64,000 bases of DNA from Ceratopteris richardii (Eukaryota > Streptophyta > Polypodiopsida > Polypodiales > Pteridaceae). Of this stretch, positions 42,163 to 52,043 are shown in pieces. Under the pieces are notes generated by a model that was not told the DNA's origin, made no database searches, and worked only from the letters and a program-made list of their open reading frames with translations. The stretch is from assembly GCA_020310875.1 (NCBI GenBank), contig CM035413.1:167922996-167986995 (forward strand), read 5' to 3'. Each line of letters begins with the position of its first letter. The stretch's first letter is position 1. A program made the translations under genes and the position numbers.

Positions 42163-44756
42163 TTAAAGTTGAGTTTCCCTCTTCTCCCTCACTCCTATCT
42201 TATCAATGGGAATATACCACAACTCCTCCATTTCCTGTAGTTGTGGGTGAAGATTTTCTGGTGTTGTCTCCCATTTTTTCACTTGGCTCTGTAAGTGAGG
42301 ATTTTGTTTCATTAAATCTTCCCATGTGGTGTGATACAGAATTGTGCATCTTTTGTCTACATTCACGTGGAGTGTTACTTGTGGGTTTTCTTCCTTGATA
42401 CTCTTTCCTCTTGTTTTTGTTGTCTCAGATTCCTCAACTGTTTTTTGAGAATTGTCTTCTTCCCCCATTTTGAGTTGTACTTCCCGAATGATTTGTTTAC
42501 ATTTCTGCATTCTTTCATGTTCTAAGTTTGGCATAGGATAAGCCATCGTATGATCAGCAGGGCTTGGTCCCTCTTGAATTATTCCTTTGTATGCTTTTAT
42601 CAGAGTATCTAGACTCTTTGAATTTCCTATTTCCAACTAGGTCTGTGTCTTTGGAGGAGAAGTATTGTTTGATTGTTCCCTATTTTCCTCTTCAATATTT
42701 TTACTCATTTTTTGCTTCCTCTCCCATTTCCCTTTTTGTCTATATTTCTTTACCTTTGAGATTGAACCTTCATTTTGTTCCTTAGTTGTTCTTTGTTGTT
42801 TTGTTTGTGACCTTGTTATAGCATTTACATCCACTAGATCAATGTCACTCAACTCTTCCTGTTCCATGATACTGACTGCTTTTAGTGGTATGTTATTAGG
42901 TGTGTTTTGTTGTTTTTGAGGATTTTTTGGGCAATCCTTTATCAAATGCTCCCTGCCACAATCCTTGCAATATGCTCCTTCTATTCTTAATGTAGGAGGT
43001 TGTGGACAGTCTCTAATAAAATGATCTCCCCCACACCTATAACAAGTTATCTTTGGTCCTCCTTTGAATTGAGGTTTTTGATTGGACATGTAATTATTGG
43101 TTATATACATGAAAGTGGCAGTGTCCATCTCAATTCTTCCATTTCCCAAGTCTAAGGCTTGTAATTCTGGCTCTCTTGGTTCATAACCTTCCCATTCTTC
43201 TTGATATCCCTCATTCCATTGATAATCTTCCTTGTATGATGACTTTGTTCTTGAGTTTCCCTCCTCTATTGGTGTGTATTTGATTGGTACCACATTTGTT
43301 GGTATAGGAGGTTGTTGCCCAAGCACAGGTCTTGGTTGCTCACTATACACTGATTCTCTTTGGCTCCCATAGTCTCTCTCCTTTATGGGTTGTTTATTAT
43401 AGAAGCATTCTTCCCTGGTATGGTTGGTCCATTTCCTCTCTAGTGTACAATATTTGAGTGTCTTTCTGTCTTGCAAATGTGGAGGCTTTTGATATGGGCA
43501 CTGTTGTATCAGCTGACTTTCTCCACAATTGTAGCATTTTTTATTTGTGTTTATCCTGGAGTTTATCAAATTGGTTTTAGTGCTTACCTCTAGGGCTTTA
43601 GCAATGGCTTGAGCCAACTCTTCTGCTGGAGGAAATTTATCTTCATATGATCTGGGTTGATCAAATGCTAACAGATCTTGGCCTCTATTATCCTCCAAAT
43701 CTATTGCTTCTTTTACACAAGCTCCTATATCAGGGCATCTCCTGTAGTACACTAAGGTTCTTAATTGAGCACTTCTCAACCCTTCTATGAATAGGGATAC
43801 TTGTTTAGCCATGGAAGGTACTTCCTCTTTAGGGCATCTGTCAATATATTGCTTAAATCTCTTGGCTGCCTCTCTGACATTTTCATCCTTTTGTTGTTTA
43901 AAATTGTGTATCAGAGTGGCTGTGCTATGTTTTATCCCGGTCTTTGAGAATTCTCCAATAAAGGCTTCTAGGAAGGATTCAATATCTAGGTACATTTCTT
44001 TTCTCAAAGGGATGAACCATGATAATGCTGGTCCTGTTAGGGTTAGACCAAATGCCTCAAATTGAACTTTGTAATCTTCCACCTCCTCAGCTCTAATTAA
44101 TTGCCTAAACTATGCAGCATGAGCATGGGGATCTGAATACCCTTCATATTGATTTTTCATACATTTGGCTACTTGATATGGTCTAAGCATTCTACCCTGA
44201 GATTGCCAATGGTGTCTTCTTCTGAGTGGAAATTCATTATATCCTTCTGGTTCCTTGTCAAAGGGATTTGGGGAAGCATGTGTCCTCCTCCCATGTTGTT
44301 GCTCAGTATTAGTGTAGTTTTCATGTGGTCTAGGTAAATCTGGTTGTCCCATGTTATGTTCCCAAGGTCCTTTGTCAGCACATTGCCCTAAGTCATTTGA
44401 ATTTTCTGGGTCTTGGGAGAAGATGTACACACACCCTTGCCTATCCTCATACCTACCATCTTTGAATTGAGCTACAGGTGTTATGTTTAGGGGAGCTTCT
44501 AAGTTTCTCAATCTAATGAGAAACTTATGCATTCCATCCTGATACACATAGGTGCCAAACCTATTTGTATACATGTATTTGAGGATATTTCTATAATCCC
44601 TAGTTTCAATGGCTCATTTGTTTCAGTTAAATTTTCCATGTTGTTTTCTTGCCTTGAATTTCTTTCTTGCCCTTCCTCTATTACTGACTCTACCTCCTTC
44701 CTTGCTAGGTCTTGCTTATTAAGTGAATTTAGTTTGTTCCCAAACCTAAGGATCAT
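42163..44756 (-). pseudogene. element B Gag
   Basis: Three frames of one gene. The N-part (44756-44110) is hydrophilic. The capsid-like retrotransposon gag domain (44082 to about 43600) has EAFGLTLTGPALSWF, FIGEFSKTGIKHSTATLIHN and RFKQYIDRCPKEEVPSMAKQ. Knuckles follow: CYNCGESQLIQQC (His lost), CYRCGGDHFIRDC and CKDCGREHLIKDC. The spacing is CX2CX3HX4C, one residue shorter than the common CCHC knuckle, and C and D share it. The linker to PR1 (42636-42163) is acidic. The breaks are frameshifts at about 44510, a TAG near 44107 and a stop at 42637. Gag would form the particle shell and bind RNA. Confidence 0.85.
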
Positions 44757-44763
44757 TCAGCTA

Positions 44764-45790
44764 ATTTTCACGATTTTGAACTCAAAATCGTGTTTTTCAC
44801 GATTTTGTGTTCAAGCTAGTGATTTTTCACAAACTTCTGTTGAAAATCGTGTTTCCCACGATTTTGTACCTAGCAAAGTGTTTTTCACGATTTTGTGTCC
44901 AAAATCGTGTTTTTCACGACTTTGTACTTAAAATCGTGTTTTTCACGATTTTGTGTCCAAAATCGTGTTTTTCACGACTTTGTACTCAAAATCGTGTTTT
45001 TCACGATTTTGTGTCCAAAATCGTGTTTTTCACGATTTTGTGCTCGAAATCGTGTTTTTCACGATTTTGAACTTAAAGTCGTGTTTTTTCACGATTTTGT
45101 AACTAGGATAGTATTTTTCATGATTTTGTACTTAAAATCATGTTTTTCACGATTTTGTGTCCAAAATCGTGTTTTTCACGACTTTGTACTCAAAATCGTG
45201 TTTTTCACGACTTTGTACTCAAAATTGTGTTTTTCACGATTTTGTGTCCAAAATCGTGTTTTTCACGATTCTATACTCAAAATCGTGTTTTTCACAATTC
45301 TCTAACTAGGATAATGTTTTCCCCACGATTTTCTACCTAGGAAAGTGTTTTTCACGATTTTGTGTCCAAAATCGTGTTTTTCACGATTTTGAACTTAAAA
45401 TCGTGTTTTTTCACGATTTTGTAACTAGGATAGTATTTTTCACGAGTTTGTATTTAAAATCGTGTTTTTCACGATTTTGTGTCCAAAATCGTGTTTTTCA
45501 CGATTTTGTATCCAAAATCCTGTTTTTCACGATTTTGTACTCAAAATCGTGTTTTTCACAATTCTGTGCTCAAAATCGTGTTTTTCACGATTTTGTGCTC
45601 AAAATCGTGTTTTTCACGATTCGGTGCCCAAAATCGTGTTTTTCACGATTTTGTTCCCAGACAATCGTAATTGCTCACAATTGTAAATAACACGATTTTC
45701 TGATGAAAATCGTGTTCTGGGAATCGCGATGTTGTACTTAGTTCAGAAAATCGCGATTTTGTGTTAACTTCAGAATCACGATTTTGAACA
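44764..45790. repeat. palindromic 29-bp minisatellite (CACGATTTTG...CAAAATCGTG)
   Basis: About thirty tandem units of roughly 29 bp. Each is an imperfect inverted repeat: CACGATTTTG, four or five variable bases, CAAAATCGTG, then TTTTT. Variants carry GACTTTG, AATTCTG or TAACTAGGATAGT arms. The array lies upstream of gag in element B, where a leader would be. Its core word AAAATCGTGTTTT also occurs once in the family's LTR. The open frames across it on the plus strand are by-products of the repeat. It could fold as hairpins in RNA or DNA. Confidence 0.9.
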
Positions 45791-45899
45791 ATTTTTTGAA
45801 TTTTTTCAAGTGTTGATTTTCAGATTTCTCTTTCTTCTAATAGAATCGCTTTATTGATTTTTTAACATGCAATGAAGAAGATTTATTAAAAAATACTTT

Positions 45900-46435
45900 T
45901 TTCCTAGGTCATGCAATCAAGGTTGACAATCAAGGTCATGCACAAGCATGGAAGCACATCAATGAAGTGTACACACAAGAAGAATGAGCATGTAGGGAGC
46001 TCCAAGAAGCACATGTCAATTTTTCATAAGAAATCCCTATAAAAATAGTGATTTTTATCACTAAAAACCACTGTAAATATCATTTTCTATTTTTACAACT
46101 CCATCTTATTCAAGCCAAGGAGTCATTGAGCTTGAGGAGTATTAGAAGTATCATCCTACCAATTTTCATAATTTTTAAATTCCGTTTGAGTCCCCAAATA
46201 AGCCTTGGAACCTAATTTTTAACTAGGCCGAACACTATGTCTCGACAGGGCCAAAACCACTCAAAAAACTATAAAAAGGACTGGAGAGCTCATTTTTGGG
46301 GGTTATCTTGTTGTAGATCTGAGCTTTGTAAGAGAGTCCTTTTGTAATCAAAGTCCTTCCATTGTTCCACTCTTTGCTCTTACCTTGTGTGCGTGTGTGT
46401 ATGTGTGCGCATGTTTGTATGCTTTCACTCACATA
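45900..46435 (+). mobile_element. truncated LTR of the G family
   Basis: Matches the G LTR (5811-6518) in the opposite orientation over the AGGGAGCTCC, CTTGAGGAG, TAACTAGGCCG and CTATAAAAAG (TATA) blocks and the GTGTGCGTGTGTGTATG stretch. Both ends are missing: the first about 150 bases and the last about 100 do not match. It sits between B's leader and C's RT fragment, so it marks a rearrangement junction and not a clean insertion. Confidence 0.75.
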
Positions 46436-46440
46436 AATGT

Positions 46441-47218
46441 CTGTACCTCTTTTACGTTATTTGGTCTAGATAGATCTACAATTACTTTCACTTTTTCTTC
46501 ATCCGTAGAGATTCCATTTTTTGACACAATGTGTCCTAGAATTTTACCTTATCTGACCATGAAAACACATTTTTCTGGGTTCATACAAACTTTATATTCT
46601 CGACATTTGTCAAACACTTGCCTTAGTTTCGGGATATGAATATGCCTCATATTTGAATGTGCACATATGTCATCGACATAAACTTCCAAATTCTTACGTA
46701 AGAATTCCTTAAAAACGTGATAGATAAGTCGCTAGAAAGTGGCGGGTGCATTTGTTAGCCGTTTTCTCTCGGTTATCATATACTTCTCCAACATCAGCTT
46801 TCTTTTTAGGCATTCATACCATGATTCGTCTATCTTCTATTTCATACTTCTTGAAGTTCTCCGGTACTTCCATGAGTGGTTCTTCTTCTTCTTCTATCTT
46901 AGGTGATTTCTTTCTCTTCTTTTGTTTGCTCTCTGTATCTCGTAAGGATGGCTCAAGTTGTTCCATTTGACTTTCCTTTTCTTCTTCAAGGGTTTTGGCT
47001 TCTACAAAATAAAGATATTGCTCTTCTCTGGAACAAAAGGGTTCCATGATGATGGATTCTAGGTCCTCATCATCACCCTCGTTCTGTTCTTGGGTCTCTT
47101 CTGTGCATTCTTCTAGAATAAAGTCTTCCTCAATAGGTTCAATCATGAAAATGGAAATGTCATATCCATCCTCATCACAATGAAGGGTCCATTGTTCTTT
47201 GCTCACTGCTATGTCCAT
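46441..47218 (-). pseudogene. element C PR-RT linker and RT fragment with internal deletion
   Basis: The acidic linker (47218-46814: CDEDGYDISIFMI, VPENFKKYEIEDRRIMV) is followed at about 46759 directly by the RT palm. The text jumps from VYDNRE to the segment just before APATF, so the fingers and the first half of the palm (several hundred bases) are deleted. The rest has YVDD, then GKILGHIVSKNGISTDE and ends at LSRPNNVKEV (about 46445). Confidence 0.8.
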
Positions 47219-47317
47219 CGTGGCTAAGATTTCTACCCAACCATGAGGCTCGAATTCCTCATCTAGAAATACTATAGGTGCATAAGCTGGGTCTTGAAGG
47301 GTTCGTGGATGTTGTTC

Positions 47318-48019
47318 TCAACCTAAAGTCTTGGCTTCTAACAGTTCTTCTTCTTGTTTGTCTAATTTACACATCCATAGATGAGTATCCTCGTGCAACC
47401 ATGAGGGGTCTGTTTCCAATGAGTGTACGGACTCTGTTTCTTCTTGTGTTTTATGGATGGTATTCCATTGTATTGGGGGTACATCTCGATGGGAATAATC
47501 TTTAAGATTGACTTTGGTAGTCACTCCTAAATGTTGCAAGTACAATGAATTAGTTCCCCAATCTTGTACGATTTGCAACTGACGCATGAATGGTCGTCCT
47601 AAAATCATCTCGTAAGCATGATTTTTCCCAAAATCACAAATGGCAAAAGTATGCTCGAACTCCACACCACAGGTGGTGAGAGATATGCCTTCTAATAAGC
47701 CTAATGGTTTTTCTATATGTCCGTCATCCATTTGTAGTTTCATCCTAGTGGATCTTAATGCTGGCTTACCCCAATGTTTCCATAAAGTAGTGGTAGTGAT
47801 GGCTACTCCGGCTCTTGAATCTAAAATGGCTTTGGTGGTGTAGCCCTGATGGGTTATTGGAAGATAAGTGTTACCTTCATCTCCCTCGCTTACATCTTCG
47901 ATTCTTTCTACGGGTATCTCTGGTACCTTCTTGTGTGATCCTATCTGAGAACGAGCAATAGCAAGCTCAGGGAATTGATTTGCTACATGCTTCCACAATT
48001 CTGGTTTAACCTTTAACAA
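47318..48019 (-). pseudogene. element C aspartic protease (PR1)
   Basis: A retropepsin with EGNTYLPITHQGYTTKAIL and then DSRAG, so the catalytic loop Gly is Arg and the enzyme is dead. The ILG region is EMILGRPFMRQLQIVQDWG. It is close to F's PR1. It carries an upstream gag-PR linker (PELWKHVANQFPEL) and ends in the DPSWLHEDTHLWMCKL linker. Confidence 0.85.
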
Positions 48020-48024
48020 CTCCT

Positions 48025-50265
48025 CTAGAGTGAGACGGCACTGTACTTTGGTAATTCTTTTATCAATTCCATGTTTCTAGGGATTACTGATTCTTCATTC
48101 CTCACTATTATAGTGGGTGCTCTCATGCTAATAGAATTGGCTTCCCAAGGTCCTATGAACTGAGGTAATTCTTGCAAAGAATTGGATTCAAAATCTGTGT
48201 GTTCACTCAGTTGTTCTTCCTCTACATCATCGTAGATAGAGGGGATGCCTTGGGGAAATTGCTCCTGCAAGTCATCTTTTTTTTGAATAGGAGGATGGGT
48301 TCCTTGTTCTTTTCTCCATTTCTCTTCTTGGATATCTCTTAGAAATGCGTGTGAATACTTATGTATGGAAGACAGGTTGTCTTCTACCTCTGTATTTGGT
48401 ACTTGAGATAGGGATGGTGCATTCTTTTCTTGGGTCTCAAAGTCATTCGGGTTCCTATGCAGATTCTTTTTCTCGTTGCTATTAATCAAGTATTATAGCC
48501 TCTCCAGTAGTCCTTGAAAGTGTAATTCAGGTTTTTCCATGTTATTCCAATTAAGATAACGAGAGGTTTCAAACATAGTTTGTGATAATTCTACCATCTT
48601 CATTCAAAGTTTAGTCCTCTCAATTTCTAAGTCTGCTCGTGCATAGTTCTTACTCATTTCAGCTATCTGGGGTCCTTCTTTTAATCTAGCCTGATATGCA
48701 GAAAACATCATGTCTAAGTTTTTCGGTATGGGTTCCACTAAACCTGATCCTGATCTCTAAGCTAGATTTTCCTGATTAGATTCTTGCGAAGTCAATTCTA
48801 GGATTTTGGCTCTTGATTTCTTTAAACTACCTTCCAACTCAGTTATCTTTTTACTCCATTTCCTCTTTATTCTTTCTCTGGAATCCTTCCAAGATTTCAT
48901 CTTTTTGTTACTAGACTCTCCTACTTCACTAGTCCTGGCTATTTTCTCAATTTAAGTTGTTGATTTTGTAAGAGTGCTTGGGATCTTGTTATAGCTTGAA
49001 TAGGTATGTATGTAGTGTTGGATCCATCTGTGTTATGTACAATACCTATCACATTGATCGGTGTCACTTTTGAAGCATTAGCAAGGTTCTTGGGACAATC
49101 TTTGATGACATGCTCTTTACCACACTCGGCACAAAAACCTTGTATGTTATAGTATTTTGAATATCCTGCTATCGGAGGATGTGGAGAATCCTTTATGAAA
49201 TGATTGCCTTGGCACCTAAAGCATGGTCCTCTAGGGCCCTGTGGTCTTTGTTGTCTTAATTGGGGCCGCGGATTAGGGTTGGCATACATCATGTTAGCAT
49301 AATCGGGCTCCCAACTGGGTTCCAATGGAATCATGTTGATATGTTTCCACATGTTCTGGTGACTCTGTGTAATATGCGGGTGGACTATCTACATGAGTAG
49401 AGTCAAAACTGTTAGAATTAGGGTCACTTTCTGTGATCAGGGGTGAGGAAGGCACTAAAGCCCTATTGAGGTTCTCTTTTGTAGCAACGTATTTGACTGA
49501 GATGACATTAGCTGGTGGGGGTGGCTGCTGAGCTAAAATAGGTTGAGGTCTCCGTTGAGCCTGATAAGCATAGTTTTAAGGAGGCTTAAAGTAATGAGGC
49601 TGAGCATTATATTGACCTTGATACCTACCTGGTTGAGGGTATGCTTGCGGGTAGTTCTGTCGTACTACTTGTTTGTTGTATGGGCAGTCCTCAGCCGTGT
49701 GATTCGTGTATCGTCTCTCAATTGTATAGCATTGGCCACTAGGGTTGGCTTGTGGTTGTGTTGCATTGGACACACATTTGCCATATGATCACCACCACAG
49801 GTGTAACAATGCTTGTTTGTTGTTAACCTAGGCATCTGCTTACAAGAAACTCCTAGCTTCTGAGCCACTTTTTCTACTAGGTCCTCTATCGAGCTAGAAA
49901 TTTTTGAGGATGCTAGAGATGAATAATCTAAGTCCTTATAGACTTTTGAGAGTTCCAACTCATCTCCAAGGTTGTCCTCAATTTCTATACAAATTCTTAT
50001 AGATTGCTCTAGCGTTCTGGGTTCCTTCAAGTATACATAGGAGCGTAGTTTAGATCTCAGGAGGCCATCTAAAAACAATGACACTTGCTTGGCCTGTGAG
50101 GGTAACTCTTGCATCGGACATCTTTCAACATATTGTCTAAACTTACGTCCTGCCAGCCTAACTATTGTTGCGAACATTTGTTTTATGTAGGGTACAAGTT
50201 TCAAATTATGTAAATACCTTTGGGAAGTCTTCAAATACTTCAAGAAGGCTCATATTATTCATAAA
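48025..50265 (-). pseudogene. element C Gag, broken
   Basis: The gag capsid end is at 50243-49665 (RKFRQYVERCPMQELPSQAKQ, IEDLVEKVAQKLGVSC). Knuckles are CYTCGGDHMANVC, CFRCQGNHFIKDS (last Cys lost) and CAECGKEHVIKDC, again CX2CX3HX4C. A Gln/Pro-rich stretch at 49352-49200 and the linker at 48489-48025 follow. At least five stops or frameshifts (about 50220, 49665, 49560, 48939, 48490) break it. The N-terminal half is missing because D's LTR begins beyond 50265. Confidence 0.8.
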
Positions 50266-50284
50266 ATATAGCCAAAATACCACG

Positions 50285-51321
50285 TGAGTTCTAGAACATG
50301 ATGAGTCAAACTAGTGAGTCACAAGGGAGCTGTAGTGGTGTCCTAGTGGAAGGTTGATGTGGCTAGTTCTAAAAGTCCATCAATACTTTGCTTATTTGAG
50401 CACTTGAGTCATGTAATACCTCCAACCAAGTGTCTATGTGTACCTAAGTCAAGAAGACTCAAGGACTTGTGCCAAAGAGACTGTACCTCATTTGCAACAC
50501 AAGTGCATATAGTGGGAAATTGACACACGCTTATATGTCAATCCGATCAAACGACTTAACCAAGTGTATGAAGACATGTGCACACATGATGGAAAATGAA
50601 GTGGTTCAGCTGATATGCATGAGAAAAGACTAATCCACCTCTCAAACTCACTGAAAGACTGAAAGTCTCTACCGCGATACCTCTTACAACAGTTTTCAGT
50701 AAATCGAGGATTTCTCTTAGCTCCGAACTCTGAATATAGTCAATAGGTAGTCATTTTGAAGCTCTCGACAAGACGCATCTATTGGAAGTAGTTTCACTTC
50801 ATTCTGACAACCCTGCTTAAAGTTATAATCAAAATAGTGAATGGTAGGAAGTACCCACACTCACGCCACAACCCCTACAAGCTCACACACACACTACAGT
50901 AGCTCAAAAACAGTGGGGAGGGGTAGACATTAGTCCTACACACACATTCCAAGCATTACACACACATACAAGATCAAAGAGAAGATGGAAATCTGCAGGA
51001 AAGAGGCGAATTCGAGATTTTAAGCTCTCCTGTGTTCACAATAGCAAAAAGTCTCTACAAAGAGTCACAAAGTGACTTATATACATGTGCCCTAAGTTTG
51101 GTCCTTTCACACAAGGGACCGGCACTTTATTCCAAAAAAGTGAATTTCCTACTAATTTACAAGGGATATTTTACAACAAGTTGGGATTATGCAACTAGAG
51201 GACTCCTCTAGTGCATTTACATGGCTTTGAGGGAATTCTCTAAGACCTCGAAGAAGAAAAATTATGCCTATTAATTTGAAAATTTTGGGGCTCTTCTCTT
51301 ATGCTTCTTTACTCTGCAACA
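50285..51321 (-). mobile_element. 3' LTR of element D (left end approximate)
   Basis: Starts TGTTGCAGAG at 51321, right after the PPT. TATATAAG lies near 51083 and a CA-rich stretch at about 50880-50970. The downstream end is placed near 50285, where gag of C ceases to be readable; the exact CA end was not identified and the partner LTR lies outside the window. Confidence 0.75.
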
Positions 51322-51336
51322 CTCTCCCCCACTTTG
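51322..51336 (-). other. polypurine tract, element D
   Basis: CAAAGTGGGGGAGAG on the minus strand abuts the LTR start TGTTGC. Confidence 0.85.
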
Positions 51337-52043
51337 TCTCTATCGTCCCTTGACAGGCTTTAGCTTCTCGTCTGCTGCTTGCTTAAGTCTTCTGAATACA
51401 CGCACCCAGCGGTCGAAGCGGCAACAAGGGCTGTCAGACAATTGGTTATCTTATCCGAGGTATGTCCTTTGCTTCTGTTTGCCCCTTGGTATTCCTTATA
51501 TCACATATCTGGGTTGCTGTATTCAGTTGGGCTTCCACGTATGCCACCAGTGACTAGGAATGTGCTGTTCTTAGTCACCTCTTTCTAGCTTTTGGTCTTC
51601 TGATTTGTCCTGGTTGCACACATCTCACCCTGTTGTATTGTTCTGAGCCTGTTTACTTTGTTGGCCACGCACGCCATCAACAGAAGGATTACTACCTGCC
51701 AAATATTATCTTGCACTTCTTCATGTATGGTTCTTGGCCCTGGTCCGTCCTTCCCATGAAATGTCCTGGTTCTGATTGATCTTTAATTCCAATCCTTAGG
51801 ACCTGGATGATTCGCGTTGTTGCCTGATGCATGCCCCTGCGGCGCTTTGGGCAGAGGGTTGTCCTTTCATTTTATGATGTCATTCTTTATTGCACAGTTT
51901 TTGACTTTGATCTTCTTCTTCTTTTCTTCTTGCTCAATTCCCCTTCCAAATGTCCCTCCTCCTGAACTCTGTCGTCCTCGACAGGCTTTCTATGGCGATG
52001 TGAATAGGTCTGAATAGCTGCTTACTCTGGTTGATTCAGCAGA
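51337..52043 (-). other. 3' untranslated stretch of element D
   Basis: No gene seen between the ORF2 stop and the PPT. Small plus-strand frames here have no recognisable content. Confidence 0.5.

Larger units (their letters stand above)
30721..45830 (-). mobile_element. element B: Ty3/gypsy, gag to 3' LTR
   Basis: The most complete member of the A/B family: a minisatellite leader, gag, PR1 (with a 751-bp tandem duplication), RT, RNase H, INT, PR2, internal PPT, ORF2, PPT and 3' LTR. No 5' LTR matching 30721-31485 is visible beyond the leader; that end abuts an LTR fragment of the G family, so the 5' end was lost. It is inserted in the integrase gene of element E. Confidence 0.88.
46441..50265 (-). 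mobile_element. element C: Ty3/gypsy fragment, gag to deleted RT
   Basis: A minus-strand fragment of the F/D family. It is interrupted upstream by the LTR of D (about 50285) and ends downstream at the G-family LTR scrap. INT, PR2 and ORF2 are gone. Confidence 0.85.

Noticed and set aside
44764..45790. CRISPR-like array or a repeat protein (plus-strand frames with FSRFC/QNRVFHDF periods)
   Set aside because: The units are contiguous imperfect palindromes with no unique spacers and no cas genes. The open frames are a by-product of a 29-bp period lacking stops.
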